Below are positions 36,178 to 44,981 of a stretch of 64,000 nt of DNA, piece by piece. Source of the stretch: Rhodospirillaceae bacterium (lineage in GTDB: Bacteria; Pseudomonadota; Alphaproteobacteria; DSM-16000; Inquilinaceae); assembly GCA_020638575.1 (NCBI GenBank), contig JACKIH010000003.1:2709501-2773500 (forward strand). Direction: 5' to 3'. Position numbers and translations under genes: made by a program. The first letter of the stretch is position 1. Every line of letters starts with the position of its first letter. The notes under the pieces were generated by a model that searched no databases, was not told the origin of the DNA, and saw nothing but the letters and a program-made list of their open reading frames with translations.

Positions 36178-36849
36178 TCACATGCCGAGAACCGTGCTCA
36201 ACGGGATGGCGATGGCGCCGGTCACGCTGTGCGTGCCGTAGTCGACGTCGGAGTTCGTCCCGCCCAGGTTGAAGGTGCTGTTGCCGTAGTAGCTGTACCG
36301 GTACTGCAGGCGAGCGGTCACCACACCGAAGGAGTATTCGGCGCCCGCGCCGGCGGTCCAACCCCAGGCGAGGTCGGAATCGGTGCCGCCCACGGACGGC
36401 ACATAGTTCGCTTCGAGCTGCGTTACCGCGAGACCGCCGGTCCCGTAGAACATCAGGTCATCGGTGACGATGTAGCCGGCCCGCAGGCGCAGCGACGCAT
36501 CCCAATCCTGGTCGAGTTCGTAGCGCTGGGTGCCGACGCCGGTGGCCTGGTCGCCTTCGGTGGTCAGCCAGTTGCCGTCCGCCTCGGCACCGAACACCAT
36601 GCGGTCGACGAGATAGTTGTAGCCGGCGAACGCGCCGATGCCGATCCCGCTGGTATCGACATGAAAGTTTGCCCCGGCAGCGGGGATCACCGTCGGCGCA
36701 TTGCCGAAGACGCCGCTGAACTGGAGGCCGAAATAGGGGCCGTCCCAGGCCGTGGTGTCCGTCGGCGGGCGCTCGATCGTCACCCCCTGGGCCTGCGCCG
36801 TGCCGAACGACACGGCAGCCAAAACGCATGCGAGCAGAGTGGTCTTCAT
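36178..36849 (-). CDS. outer-membrane beta-barrel protein (OmpA-like/Omp25 family)
   Basis: This 223-residue protein has a signal peptide (about 1-21, ending AQA). It is followed by an eight-stranded type barrel: the WDGPYFGLQFSGVFG start, alternating aromatic strands such as FGAEADGNW and AGYIVTDDLMFYGTGGLAV, and an end rich in YRYSYYGN. This is the small Omp25/porin-like barrel common in alphaproteobacteria. The ATG at 36849 follows aagga by 9 bases. Pore or structural function is not resolved. Confidence 0.88.
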   Translation of the reverse strand: MKTTLLACVLAAVSFGTAQAQGVTIERPPTDTTAWDGPYFGLQFSGVFGNAPTVIPAAGANFHVDTSGIGIGAFAGYNYLVDRMVFGAEADGNWLTTEGDQATGVGTQRYELDQDWDASLRLRAGYIVTDDLMFYGTGGLAVTQLEANYVPSVGGTDSDLAWGWTAGAGAEYSFGVVTARLQYRYSYYGNSTFNLGGTNSDVDYGTHSVTGAIAIPLSTVLGM

Positions 36850-37360
36850 CACCCGGTCCTTTCTAGCTTGGTCAAATCCACGAAAATCGCGCCGGTCACG
36901 CTGCAGTATACAGCGCGACCTTCCAATCGGGAAATTAAAATAGAGTAAATTCTTTTGCGGGTGGTGACTTTCCAGAAAGACCTTCAGGCGGCGTGTTAAG
37001 ATAAACACCGAACAGGGCCTTGCCGGCCGTGGTGGCGGCCATGCGGCCAGAGTCGGTCGCCCATGCCGAACCCGGAACCAGCCCCTCCGCGGCGCAGAAG
37101 CGGCCCGCAGCAAGCCTTCTCGCCCACGGGCGGCGGCGGGCCGGACCTGCCACCATCGCGGCGCAAGGACTACTCGGCAGCCGGTAAATTTACAATGCGG
37201 AGACGGCACGGTGGCCGGCGAAAGCTTGCGCTGGCCCCATTTCAAGTGGCTGGATTCCGTTTCGACTTCGCTGAGCCCGGCGGCATCCACTGCCAACCCC
37301 GCAGGACCGCCGCCTGATCCGGTCGACACGGCCAGGCAATGTCTGCACCGACCCGGCCGG
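36850..37360 (-). promoter_or_regulatory. 511-base gene-free stretch with OMP promoter
   Basis: On the minus strand TATACT (36905-36910) lies about 55 bases before the outer-membrane gene and fits a -10 box; the -35 is poor. An AT-rich tract (36930-36960) just upstream may act as an UP-like element. The rest, up to the pheS stop at 37361, shows a short GTGTT/AACAC hairpin near 36992-37007 and no supported gene. Confidence 0.4.
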
Positions 37361-38446
37361 CTATCCGTTCAGTCCGAAGGCCGGGCTGGGCACCGCCAAG
37401 GGCACGAAGCCGTAGTGCTTCAGCCAGCGCAGGTCTGCTTCGAAGAAGGTCCGCAGATCGGGGATGCCGTATTTCAGCATGGCCGGCCGTTCGATCCCCA
37501 TGCCGAAGGCAAAGCCCTGGTAGCGGCTGGAATCGATGCCGCACATCTCCAGTACGCGCGGATGCACCATGCCGCAGCCGAGGATCTCCAGCCAGTCGCC
37601 GTAGTTGCCGAGCTTGAGCTCGCCGCCCTTGCGCGAGCAGCCGATATCGACCTCCGCCGACGGCTCGGTGAAGGGGAAGAAGCTGGGGCGGAAGCGCAGC
37701 GGCAAGTCGTCGATATCGAAATAGGCGCGGCAGAATTCCACCAGGCAGCCCTTCAGGTGGCCCATATGGGTACTCTCGTCGATCACCAGCCCTTCGATCT
37801 GGTGGAACATGGGCGTGTGCGTCATGTCGTAGTCCGACCGGTAGGTGCGGCCGGGGGCGACGATGCGGATGGGCAGCTTCTGCTGCACCATGGTACGCAC
37901 CTGCACAGGGGAGGTGTGGGTGCGCAGCACCATAGGCGCGCCGTCGTGGTCGGGCAGGTAGAAGGTGTCGTGCATCTGCCGGGCAGGGTGTTCCGGCGGG
38001 ATGTTGAGGGCCGTGAAGTTGTGCCAGTCGTCCTCGATGTCGGGGCCTTCGGCCACCTCGAAGCCCATCTCGGCAAAGATGGCGATCATCTCGTCCATGG
38101 TCTGGCTGGTGGGGTGGATGCGGCCCGGCTTTTCCGGGCGTACCGGCAGCGTGACGTCGACGCGTTCGGCGGCCAGCCGGGCGGTCAGGGCGGCGTCGTC
38201 CAGCACCGATTTGCGCGCGGTCAGCGCTGCGGCGATCTCGTCCTTCACCGCGTTCATGCGCTGGCCCATGTCGCGCCGCGCGTCGGGGTCGAGCCCGCCC
38301 AGCGTCTTCATCAGCGCGGTGATGCGGCCCTTCTTGCCAAGTGCGGTGACGCGCACCTGCTCCAGCGCATCGGGGCTGTCGGCTTGATCGACGGAGGCGA
38401 GGAGTTCGCCGCGCAGCCGGTCGAGGTCGTCCATGGTCGCGTTCAT
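37361..38446 (-). CDS. pheS: phenylalanine-tRNA ligase alpha subunit
   Basis: This 361-residue class II synthetase alpha chain has an N-terminal coiled coil (about 1-85), motif 2 in RIVAPGRTYRSDYDMTHTPMFHQIEG and motif 3 in GFAFGMGIERPAMLKYGI. It charges tRNA-Phe as an alpha2-beta2 enzyme with PheT. Unusually, pheT does not follow it; the next gene on the strand is an outer-membrane protein. rpmI-rplT, usually directly upstream, lie 3.8 kb away beyond a plus-strand gene block. Confidence 0.97.
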   Translation of the reverse strand: MNATMDDLDRLRGELLASVDQADSPDALEQVRVTALGKKGRITALMKTLGGLDPDARRDMGQRMNAVKDEIAAALTARKSVLDDAALTARLAAERVDVTLPVRPEKPGRIHPTSQTMDEMIAIFAEMGFEVAEGPDIEDDWHNFTALNIPPEHPARQMHDTFYLPDHDGAPMVLRTHTSPVQVRTMVQQKLPIRIVAPGRTYRSDYDMTHTPMFHQIEGLVIDESTHMGHLKGCLVEFCRAYFDIDDLPLRFRPSFFPFTEPSAEVDIGCSRKGGELKLGNYGDWLEILGCGMVHPRVLEMCGIDSSRYQGFAFGMGIERPAMLKYGIPDLRTFFEADLRWLKHYGFVPLAVPSPAFGLNG

Positions 38447-38617
38447 TCCCGTATCCCAGGCCGGGTGGTGCTGGCCCCGATGTATCCCATGGCGCCGGCG
38501 AAATCATCCCTTTGGCAGCGGATGGCTGCGATGGCGGCGCGGCCGGCGGGTGTACAGGGCCTTGGCCGGCCGTTACGGTTCGCTCCCGAGGCAATGCAAC
38601 CGACGAGGAGGGACCCC

Positions 38618-39004
38618 ATGGTGCGCCATGCGCTGGTTGCGACGATGGTCTGTGTCCTGGCCGGCCCGACCGCCGCCCAGGACGATCCGTTCGACCGTAC
38701 CTACTGGCTCAGGGGCGAAGACCTGGTGGCGGCTCTTGATGCGCAGGACCCGCGGGCGGACGCCTTCGTCGCCGGTACGCTCTCGGGATACCTGGTGCGG
38801 TCCAGGCAGGGCGATGCGATGCTGTGGTGGGTGCATCGCTGCGTCGCCCGTACCTTCCTCAATCAAGACGACCTGCTGGAGGGCATCCGGGCCGAGGTGG
38901 CTTCGGTGCCCGAGGATGCCGGCGAAGACGTACGGTTTGCCGCCCAGGCCATCCTCTACGCCCTCGCAGACTACTGCTCGGTCGAACTCGACCGCTCCCA
39001 ATAG
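38618..39004 (+). CDS. exported Rap1a/Tai-like small protein
   Basis: This 128-residue protein has a signal peptide (about 1-20, ending TAAQ). The mature part is helical with two cysteines (VHRCVARTF and ADYCSVEL) and the DAFVAGTLSGYLV / LLEGIRAEVASVP / AILYALADYC spacing reminiscent of Rap1a/Tai4 immunity-type proteins. A gaggaggg ribosome site precedes the ATG. It is divergent from pheS. The family call is moderate; no effector gene is adjacent. A general periplasmic role is the alternative. Confidence 0.55.
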   Translation: MVRHALVATMVCVLAGPTAAQDDPFDRTYWLRGEDLVAALDAQDPRADAFVAGTLSGYLVRSRQGDAMLWWVHRCVARTFLNQDDLLEGIRAEVASVPEDAGEDVRFAAQAILYALADYCSVELDRSQ

Positions 39005-39195
39005 GTCATCGTGGCGAACGCGGGCCAAGCGGTCCTGCCACTCTACAATGCGGGTGGAGCTGGGGGCTTTCAATTTGTGCGTGCCGGCTCTAGGGTTGCG
39101 GGTGCCACCTGCCGATCACCAGCCGACGGTCCAGCGGAGCCGGCAACGCGACCCGTTCCGTCCGGGCCGGCTTCCGTAGCCAGCGTGCCGCCGCC

Positions 39196-40494
39196 ATGCC
39201 GTTCTTGGATCTCGCACGGATCGGGCAAGTCCGCGCCCTGCCAAACCGCACCTTCGGCCCGGGGGCGAACCGCGACGGCATAACCGGGGCCGCCCGCCCA
39301 CAGCGGGCCGGTGCGGCGGCGGTGCGGCGGCCGTGGCCCCTGCTGGCGTGGACCTGCCTGGCCGTCGCTGCGGCGTTTGCCCTGTCCACCGCACTGGGGC
39401 GGCCCTTTCCGGCGCCGTTCGATGAAGCGCAGCACCTGGTCTACCTGCGCTACGCCTTCGCCCACGGCACCCTGTTTCCAGACCTGACGGGCATCCGCGG
39501 GCCCGAGGGCGCCGCCAACTACCTCAACCACCCGGCCCTCTATTACCTGGCGATGGGAGCCGTGGATCGGATGCTGGGCGGCGGCGTGACCGCGCTGCGT
39601 CTCGCCGGGGCCGTGCTGCACGTTGCCGCCTTTGCGATGGTGATCGATGCCGCGGTCAGGACCGGCTGCGGGCGCGTCGCCTTCGTGGCGGTCGCGCTGC
39701 TGTCCGTCGCCATGCCGCTGGCCCACCTGCTGGGTGGGCTCATCACCAACGACACGCTGGGCTTTCTGGCCGGTGCGCTGCTGGTGTGGAGCTTCGTGAG
39801 GACGGCGGACCGGCCGCGCCTGTGGTACGCCGTGGCGGCGGCCGCGGTGGTCGTCGCCGGCTGGACCAAGCTAACGGCGGTGCTGGCACTGTTCCCCGTG
39901 TTCGTCCTGGCCTTCGCCTGGGCTGGCCGGCCCAGGATCGGCCTCGCCCTGCACCTGCCGGTCGCCGCAGTGGTGGCGGCGCTGTCGGCCGCGCCCTATC
40001 TGGTGTGGCTCGCCCGCTACGGGTCGGTGGCGCCGATCCTGGTTCCCACCGGCCACGATCTGTCGCCTGCCGTGACGCTGGGCTTCGTGCTGGATGCGGT
40101 GACGGACCCCAACTTCTACGCCTTTCTCGGAATGATGCTGGGCGGCCTCGCCCACAGCGCCTTCGAACCCCATCCGGTTGTCCCGGCGGATGTCGCGTGG
40201 CTGGCGTTCGGCCTGGTGGCGGCAGCCCCGGTGGTCGCCGCCGGACGGGCCGGCCACGCCGGCAACCGGCCGCTGGTGGCGCTGTTCGCCGCGGGGTGCC
40301 TGGCGCTGGCGGCGGAATTCGCCATCCACGCCCTGTTCATCTATTCCTGGTACGTTGCCTCCGGCACCCTGGAGGGGTTCCACTTCCGCTACTACATCGG
40401 CGCCCTGCCCGTGGTGATCCTGGCAGTGGGATGCTGCTGCGGGCGCGCGCCGGGGCGAAGAGAGCATAGGGGCGAGCGCGACCTTGCGGACTGA
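39196..40494 (+). CDS. GT-C type membrane glycosyltransferase (PMT/ArnT-like)
   Basis: This 432-residue protein has about 9-10 membrane helices. The first periplasmic loop has PFDEAQHLVYLRYAF, where the acidic residue matches the GT-C catalytic position that uses a polyprenyl-phosphate sugar donor. It is followed by a GtrB-like and a GtrA-like gene with overlapping ends. Together these form a standard set: GtrB makes the lipid-linked sugar, GtrA helps flip it, and the GT-C enzyme transfers it outside. The acceptor is unknown. Confidence 0.8.
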   Translation: MPFLDLARIGQVRALPNRTFGPGANRDGITGAARPQRAGAAAVRRPWPLLAWTCLAVAAAFALSTALGRPFPAPFDEAQHLVYLRYAFAHGTLFPDLTGIRGPEGAANYLNHPALYYLAMGAVDRMLGGGVTALRLAGAVLHVAAFAMVIDAAVRTGCGRVAFVAVALLSVAMPLAHLLGGLITNDTLGFLAGALLVWSFVRTADRPRLWYAVAAAAVVVAGWTKLTAVLALFPVFVLAFAWAGRPRIGLALHLPVAAVVAALSAAPYLVWLARYGSVAPILVPTGHDLSPAVTLGFVLDAVTDPNFYAFLGMMLGGLAHSAFEPHPVVPADVAWLAFGLVAAAPVVAAGRAGHAGNRPLVALFAAGCLALAAEFAIHALFIYSWYVASGTLEGFHFRYYIGALPVVILAVGCCCGRAPGRREHRGERDLAD

Positions 40495-41566
40495 GCCTGC
40501 CGCCGGCGCCCGGGCCGAACGCCGGAGCGATCTCCGGCCGGACCTTCCTGCGGATCCTGGGACAGGGGCGCGCGGCGAGCCCCAGGCCGCACCGCCGCGG
40601 GTGGCGGTGATGGTTCCGTGCCTCAACGAAGCGGCCACCATCGCCGCGGTGGTCGACGCGTTCCGCGCCAGCCTGCCCGGTGCCGCCATCCATGTGTACG
40701 ACAACGCCTCGACCGACGGGACGGCCGACACAGCACGCGCCGCCGGTGCCGAAGTGCGCAGCGAACCCCGGCGCGGCAAGGGCAATGTGATCCGGCGCAT
40801 GTTCGCCGACGTGGACGCCGACATCTACGTGCTGGTGGACGGCGACGCGACCTACAGTGCCGACGCGGCACCCGCCATGATCGCGCGGCTCTGGTCGGAG
40901 GGGCTGGACATGGTCGTCGGCCGGCGGGTCGCCACGTCGGACGTCGCCTACCGCACCGGCCACCGCTTCGGCAACCGGGCGATTTCCGGCACCATCCGCT
41001 ACATCTTCGGCGACGGCGTCACCGACGTATTGTCGGGCTACCGGGTGTTCAGCCGTCGCTTCGTCAAATCCTTCCCCGCCATGTCCAAGGGCTTCGACGT
41101 GGAAACGGAGATGACCGTGCACGCGCTGGAACTGCGGCTGGCCATCGCGGAGATGGACACCGACTACCGGGCGCGCCCCACGGACTCGTCCAGCAAGCTG
41201 CACACGGTGCGCGACGGGCTGCGCATCGCCTGGACGATCTTCACGCTGCTGCGCGATGGCCGGCCGATCCCCTTCTTCTTTGTGTCTGCCGCGGTGCTGG
41301 CCGCCACGGCGATCATCCTGGCCGTGCCCATCGTCGCCACCTTCATGGAAACCGGGCTGGTGCCGCGCTTTCCCACCGCCATCCTGGCCACCGGCATGGT
41401 GCTGGTCTCGGTGGTCAGCATGGCCTGCGGGCTGATCCTGGACAGCATCAACCGTGGGCGCATGGAGATGAAGCGCCTGCACTTCCTGGCCGTGGCCTGG
41501 CGGGAGCGGGCGAGCCCGGCCGCCCCCCGGCCCCCCGGTGCGCCATCCGATGGCCCGGCGGCCTGA
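40484..41566 (+). CDS. family 2 glycosyltransferase with C-terminal membrane helices (GtrB-like)
   Basis: This protein of about 360 residues has a GT-A domain (about 40-265: VAVMVPCLNEAATIAAVV, metal-binding VLVDGDATYS, DVLSGYRVFSRRF) and two C-terminal membrane helices (about 265-330), as in polyprenyl-phosphate glycosyltransferases. The TTG start at 40484 overlaps the GT-C gene by 11 bases. An in-frame GTG at 40601 just before the conserved fold is the alternative, leaving a disordered leader if the first start is right. Confidence 0.83.
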   Translation: MRTEPAAGARAERRSDLRPDLPADPGTGARGEPQAAPPRVAVMVPCLNEAATIAAVVDAFRASLPGAAIHVYDNASTDGTADTARAAGAEVRSEPRRGKGNVIRRMFADVDADIYVLVDGDATYSADAAPAMIARLWSEGLDMVVGRRVATSDVAYRTGHRFGNRAISGTIRYIFGDGVTDVLSGYRVFSRRFVKSFPAMSKGFDVETEMTVHALELRLAIAEMDTDYRARPTDSSSKLHTVRDGLRIAWTIFTLLRDGRPIPFFFVSAAVLAATAIILAVPIVATFMETGLVPRFPTAILATGMVLVSVVSMACGLILDSINRGRMEMKRLHFLAVAWRERASPAAPRPPGAPSDGPAA

Positions 41567-41999
41567 CGGTCCGGACCGGTGGGAGGTGCATGCCCGCCAG
41601 GGCGCGCGCTTCGTTGCGGTCGGCGGGTTTGCCTTCCTGGTGGATCTGGCGGTGCTGGCGGCCGCCACACGGCTGGCCGGGCTGGACCCCTATGGCGGGC
41701 GGGCGCTGTCGTATGTGGTGGCGGCCAGCGTCGCCTGGGCGCTCCACCGCAGCTACACCTTTCGCACAGACGGGCGGGCGAAGGGCAGCAACCGGCTGGG
41801 CCAGTGGCTGACCTTTCTGGTGGTCAACGCCATCGGACTGGCGGTGAACGCCGCGGTCTATGTGGCGATCCTGGAAACGGTCGAGCGGGCACCGCCGGAG
41901 GTGGCCCTGGCCGTCGCGTCCGGCGTGGCCCTGGTGGTGAACTACGCCGCCAATGCCGCCATCACCTTCCGTGCGCCGGCTGGCTCCCGGGAGTCCTGA
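41550..41999 (+). CDS. GtrA family membrane protein
   Basis: This protein of about 149 residues has four membrane segments and the GtrA signature (FVAVGGFAFLVDLAVLAA, then VAWALHRSYTFR, NAIGLAVNAAVY, NYAANAAITFRA). GtrA-type proteins are thought to flip polyprenyl-phosphate-linked sugars. It overlaps the GtrB-like gene by 17 bases, closing the three-gene cassette. An upstream GTG at 41538 would add four residues. Confidence 0.85.
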   Translation: MARRPDGPDRWEVHARQGARFVAVGGFAFLVDLAVLAAATRLAGLDPYGGRALSYVVAASVAWALHRSYTFRTDGRAKGSNRLGQWLTFLVVNAIGLAVNAAVYVAILETVERAPPEVALAVASGVALVVNYAANAAITFRAPAGSRES

Positions 42000-42302
42000 C
42001 CGCCCCGTGGCCGGGTCTCGGCGGCGCGGCGGCGGAAAGCCGGGGCGGTGGCCCAACGCCTCCACTGACGCACGGTGGCGCGACCCGCCGCCGTCCATGG
42101 GACGGCGGTGGCCGGTGGCGTGCGCCGCTCAGGCGCCTTCCGGCAGGGAGCGGGCCATGAACCGGCCCCTATGGGGTGCTTCAAGCCACGCCCGCAGCGC
42201 CATGGCCTTGCCCGGTGCGAGGGGGAGAAAGGCGATGTCGGGCGCTCCGCCGGCGATGTGCCGCGGAGGCCCGGCAGCGAACCCCGTCACCGGGGCATGC
42301 GC
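42000..42302. other. convergent intergenic region before rplT
   Basis: This 303-base region lies between the GtrA gene and the minus-strand rplT. A small CCCCG-TCAC-CGGGG hairpin (42282-42295) lies immediately past the rplT stop and may serve as its terminator. Nothing else was found. Confidence 0.4.
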
Positions 42303-42695
42303 TTAACCCGCTGCGGGAACCGCGCGGGTGCGTTCGGCGTGGTCGAGCGCTGCGCGGGCCTGGGCGGCCAGTTCGCCGAACACGTCGGGCTCACGCACCG
42401 CGATGTCCGACAGCACCTTGCGGTCGATGTCCACGCCCGACAGCTTCAGCCCGTGCATGAACAGCGAATAGGTCAGGTCGTGCAGCCGCGCTCCGGCGTT
42501 GATGCGCTGGATCCACAGGCTGCGGAAGTCGCGCTTGCGGTTGCGCCGGTCGCGATAGGCGTATTGCAGCGACTTTTCGACCGCCTGGTTGGCGGCGCGG
42601 AAGGTGTTCTTGCGACGGCCGCGATAGCCCTTGGCGGCGTCGGTCACCTTCTTGTGGCGGGCGTGGGTGGTGGTGCCCCGCTTCACACGTGCCAT
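42303..42695 (-). CDS. rplT: 50S ribosomal protein L20
   Basis: This 130-residue L20 opens MARVKRGTTTHARHKKV, with AAKGYRGRRKNTFRAANQAV and the conserved LWIQRINAG region. It is an early-assembling 23S rRNA binder that can also repress its own operon. It lies 13 bases behind rpmI. The C-terminal ~12 residues extend slightly beyond the usual end. Confidence 0.97.
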   Translation of the reverse strand: MARVKRGTTTHARHKKVTDAAKGYRGRRKNTFRAANQAVEKSLQYAYRDRRNRKRDFRSLWIQRINAGARLHDLTYSLFMHGLKLSGVDIDRKVLSDIAVREPDVFGELAAQARAALDHAERTRAVPAAG

Positions 42696-42708
42696 GGTCC
42701 TGGCCTCC

Positions 42709-42909
42709 TCAGCCGTTCGGCAGCATCTGGCGGCGCACCTTCACGGCGTCGCCATGGGCCATGATCTTGGTGCCCTGGTTGCGTTCCTTGGCCTGCTTGC
42801 GCTTGGAGATCAGGCGGTGGCGGCGGTTGGCGCTGTTGAACCGGACCTGGCCGGTGGCGGTCAGCCGGAATCGCTTCTTGGCTGAGCTCTTGGTCTTCAT
42901 CTTGGGCAT
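42709..42909 (-). CDS. rpmI: 50S ribosomal protein L35
   Basis: L35 of 66 residues opens MPKMKTKSSAKKRFRLTATG and contains NRRHRLISKRKQ. It is the first gene of the rpmI-rplT pair. infC, often upstream, is not here; a TerB-like gene lies upstream instead. The gap 42910-43151 should hold the promoter, but I could not place boxes. Confidence 0.97.
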   Translation of the reverse strand: MPKMKTKSSAKKRFRLTATGQVRFNSANRRHRLISKRKQAKERNQGTKIMAHGDAVKVRRQMLPNG

Positions 42910-43151
42910 TTCGCATCCTTTCCGAATGGGGAGCCGCACCTGCCGCTGGCGGCGGGTGGGCGAAGGACGGTCGGCATGCCCTTTGGGGGCGATTGGGAGG
43001 ACTGGCGCACACGCCCACCTCCCGGCCCCGGCCGAGCCGTCCGGACAAGCCGCGCTGTATAGCGCCGGGCGCAGCGAGGGGCAAGGGGCGGCTGATATGT
43101 GAGCGGCGGCCGATCCAGTGTTCCGGCGGAGCCATGGCGTGGCCGGCCGGA

Positions 43152-43688
43152 TCACGTCTCGTCCGCAGCCACCGATGGCAGCAAGCGCTGGTCGATGGCG
43201 GCGAGGAGGTCCGCCACCTTCGGATCCGGTGGCCCGTCGGCCTTGGCGATGCGGTGGACCGCGGCCGAGAGTTCCTGCCGTTCTTCCACCCCGACCTTGG
43301 CCAAGATCGGCGCCAGGATCGCCCGCAGCTCTTCGCCGACGTCATAGGTATCGCGCAGCATGAACCCGGCCAGCAGGACCATGTCCTGGGCGTCGGTGCG
43401 GGTGGCCTGGAATTCCCGTTCGGCAAACCCGGTGATGATCTGCTTTTGCGCCGACGACACCTCGCCGGTCGCCCGCGCCACCCCCAGCAGCAGCGTCACC
43501 GCCGCTTCCCGCGGGTCGTCGAGCGTGCGCAGGCTGAGCTGGCGCTGGCGGGCCTGCCAGCGCAGCCGCCGGGGCAGGTTGGCCAGGGTGCGGACGTTGT
43601 CGGCGGTTTCGCCGGCATTGCGGGAGATGTAGTTGAGCGCAAAGATCAGGCCGACGACGACCGCCACCATGGCGACGATGATGTGCAT
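43152..43688 (-). CDS. membrane-anchored TerB-like protein
   Basis: This 178-residue protein has one N-terminal membrane helix (about 2-20) and a cytoplasmic helical domain. The part from about 65 to 170 resembles the TerB/DjlA-type fold (AAVTLLLGVARATGEVSSAQKQIITGF; VGVEERQELSAAVHRIAKADGPPD). TerB-like domains are linked to tellurite resistance and membrane-associated stress complexes, but many are simply uncharacterised. It is on the same strand as rpmI. Confidence 0.65.
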   Translation of the reverse strand: MHIIVAMVAVVVGLIFALNYISRNAGETADNVRTLANLPRRLRWQARQRQLSLRTLDDPREAAVTLLLGVARATGEVSSAQKQIITGFAEREFQATRTDAQDMVLLAGFMLRDTYDVGEELRAILAPILAKVGVEERQELSAAVHRIAKADGPPDPKVADLLAAIDQRLLPSVAADET

Positions 43689-43821
43689 CCGCGCGTCTCC
43701 GCACCGCCAAACGCGGCCGTAACCGGCCGAGAACTGCGCCGGACCCTATCACGCCGGCGCGCCGGCGTGCTGCAGGAATTGCCTGCGGACAGGTGGACTC
43801 AAGTAAGAAGGGCAGACAAGC

Positions 43822-44811
43822 TCATTCCGCCCGCTGCGCGCGGATCTGCTTGGTGGTGTCGTCCAGCGCCAGCACGCTGTGCACGTTGGCAAGAGAAGTC
43901 GCCAGCACATTGATGACGCCGGTGCGCAAGGCCCCCAGGATGGCCAGCGGCTTGCTGTTCTCGCTGGCGATCGCGATCACCATGGGGATGTGCTTGAGGT
44001 CGTCGATGGACAGGCCGATCACCCGGCCCTGCAGGCCGTTGTCGGCGATGCGGCCGTCGAGATTGAAGAAGTCGTAGCCCATCAGGTCGCCGGCGGTGCC
44101 GGCCAGCCGCGCGGCGGCGATCTCCTCCGGTGCGAACCAGCCCATGCGCACCATGTTGGAGTCTTCCGACAGGTTGCCGATGCCGACCAGCGCGATATCG
44201 GCGCGGCGCGCCTTGTCCAGGGTTTCGCGCAGCGTCTGGTTGGCCATGAAGGCGTCGCGCAGTTCCGGCCGCTCCACATAGGCCGGCGCGTACAGGGTTT
44301 CGCTGCGGCCGCCGAACTTCTGGGCAAAGCGCCGGCAGATGTGATCGGCGTTGAGCGGTTCGCCGGCCCTGAGCGCCCCGCCGATGGCGCAGACGAACAG
44401 GCAGTCGCGCTGGGCGGGGGTGGCGTTGTGGTCGGCGATGGCGGCGACGTTGCGCCCCATGCCGGCGGTCATCACCAGGCCGTCGCGCAGGTTGCGTTCC
44501 AGATAGGCGAACACCTGGCCGGCCAGCAGGCCGCGCTGCACGTCCACATCCTGGTGGTCGACGCCGATGAGCACCCGGGTCAGCCCGAAGCGCTGGCACA
44601 GCTCGTGTTCCAGGTCGCGGTGCAGCGTCGGGTGGTGGCGGATGGTCACCTCCACCACCCCGTCTTCGCGTGCGCGCTTGAGCAGGCGGCCGACCTTGGC
44701 GCGCGACAGGCCGAACTGGGTGGAAATCGCCTCCTGGGTCACCCCGTCGGCATAGTAGGCGACGGCGATCTTGGTGAGGATGTCGAGATCGGCGGGCGTG
44801 TCGGCGGCCAT
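43822..44811 (-). CDS. SorC/DeoR-type sugar-binding transcriptional regulator
   Basis: This 329-residue regulator has an N-terminal helix-turn-helix (about 10-55, YYADGVTQEAISTQFGLSRAKVGRLLKRA) and a large SorC-type sugar-phosphate-binding domain (about 60-320; DLMGYDFFNLDG and the final VHSVLALDDTTKQI are family features). The family includes EryD, the erythritol operon regulator. It lies downstream of rpiB on the same strand and next to the ABC/catabolic operon, which it probably controls in response to a phosphorylated intermediate. Confidence 0.9.
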   Translation of the reverse strand: MAADTPADLDILTKIAVAYYADGVTQEAISTQFGLSRAKVGRLLKRAREDGVVEVTIRHHPTLHRDLEHELCQRFGLTRVLIGVDHQDVDVQRGLLAGQVFAYLERNLRDGLVMTAGMGRNVAAIADHNATPAQRDCLFVCAIGGALRAGEPLNADHICRRFAQKFGGRSETLYAPAYVERPELRDAFMANQTLRETLDKARRADIALVGIGNLSEDSNMVRMGWFAPEEIAAARLAGTAGDLMGYDFFNLDGRIADNGLQGRVIGLSIDDLKHIPMVIAIASENSKPLAILGALRTGVINVLATSLANVHSVLALDDTTKQIRAQRAE

Positions 44812-44881
44812 GGTCGATCACCTGCGCGCCGATGGGCCCGACGTCGGCTGCTCTAGAGCATTTCGTTGTTTGACGGCACCA

Positions 44882-44947
44882 GCCCTCTCCCCCACCCGGC
44901 TACCCAATAGTTTACAATGGCTTGGGCGGCCGGTTGGGGGAGAGGGC
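44882..44947. repeat. long near-palindrome between sorC and rpiB
   Basis: GCCCTCTCCCCCA (44882-44894) pairs perfectly with 44935-44947, and pairing continues inward for another ten or so bases with few mismatches, leaving an AT-richer loop (tagtttacaatgg). It could stop or modulate transcription between rpiB and the regulator gene. Its right end runs into the small repeat shared with 62642-62687. Confidence 0.65.
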
Positions 44948-44981
44948 CGGGACCGATTCCGCCAAAGGCGAACAGGCTCTA
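44936..44981. repeat. short dispersed repeat, copy 1 (46 bases)
   Basis: 39 of 46 bases match 62642-62687 without gaps, including TCCGCCAAAGGC and AGGCTCTA. This copy is the right flank of a palindromic element between rpiB and the SorC gene. Confidence 0.65.

Noticed and set aside
39196..41999. Interpretation of the GT-C/GtrB/GtrA block as recently acquired DNA
   Set aside because: Base composition and codon use look like the flanks by eye, so transfer is not supported by the sequence alone.
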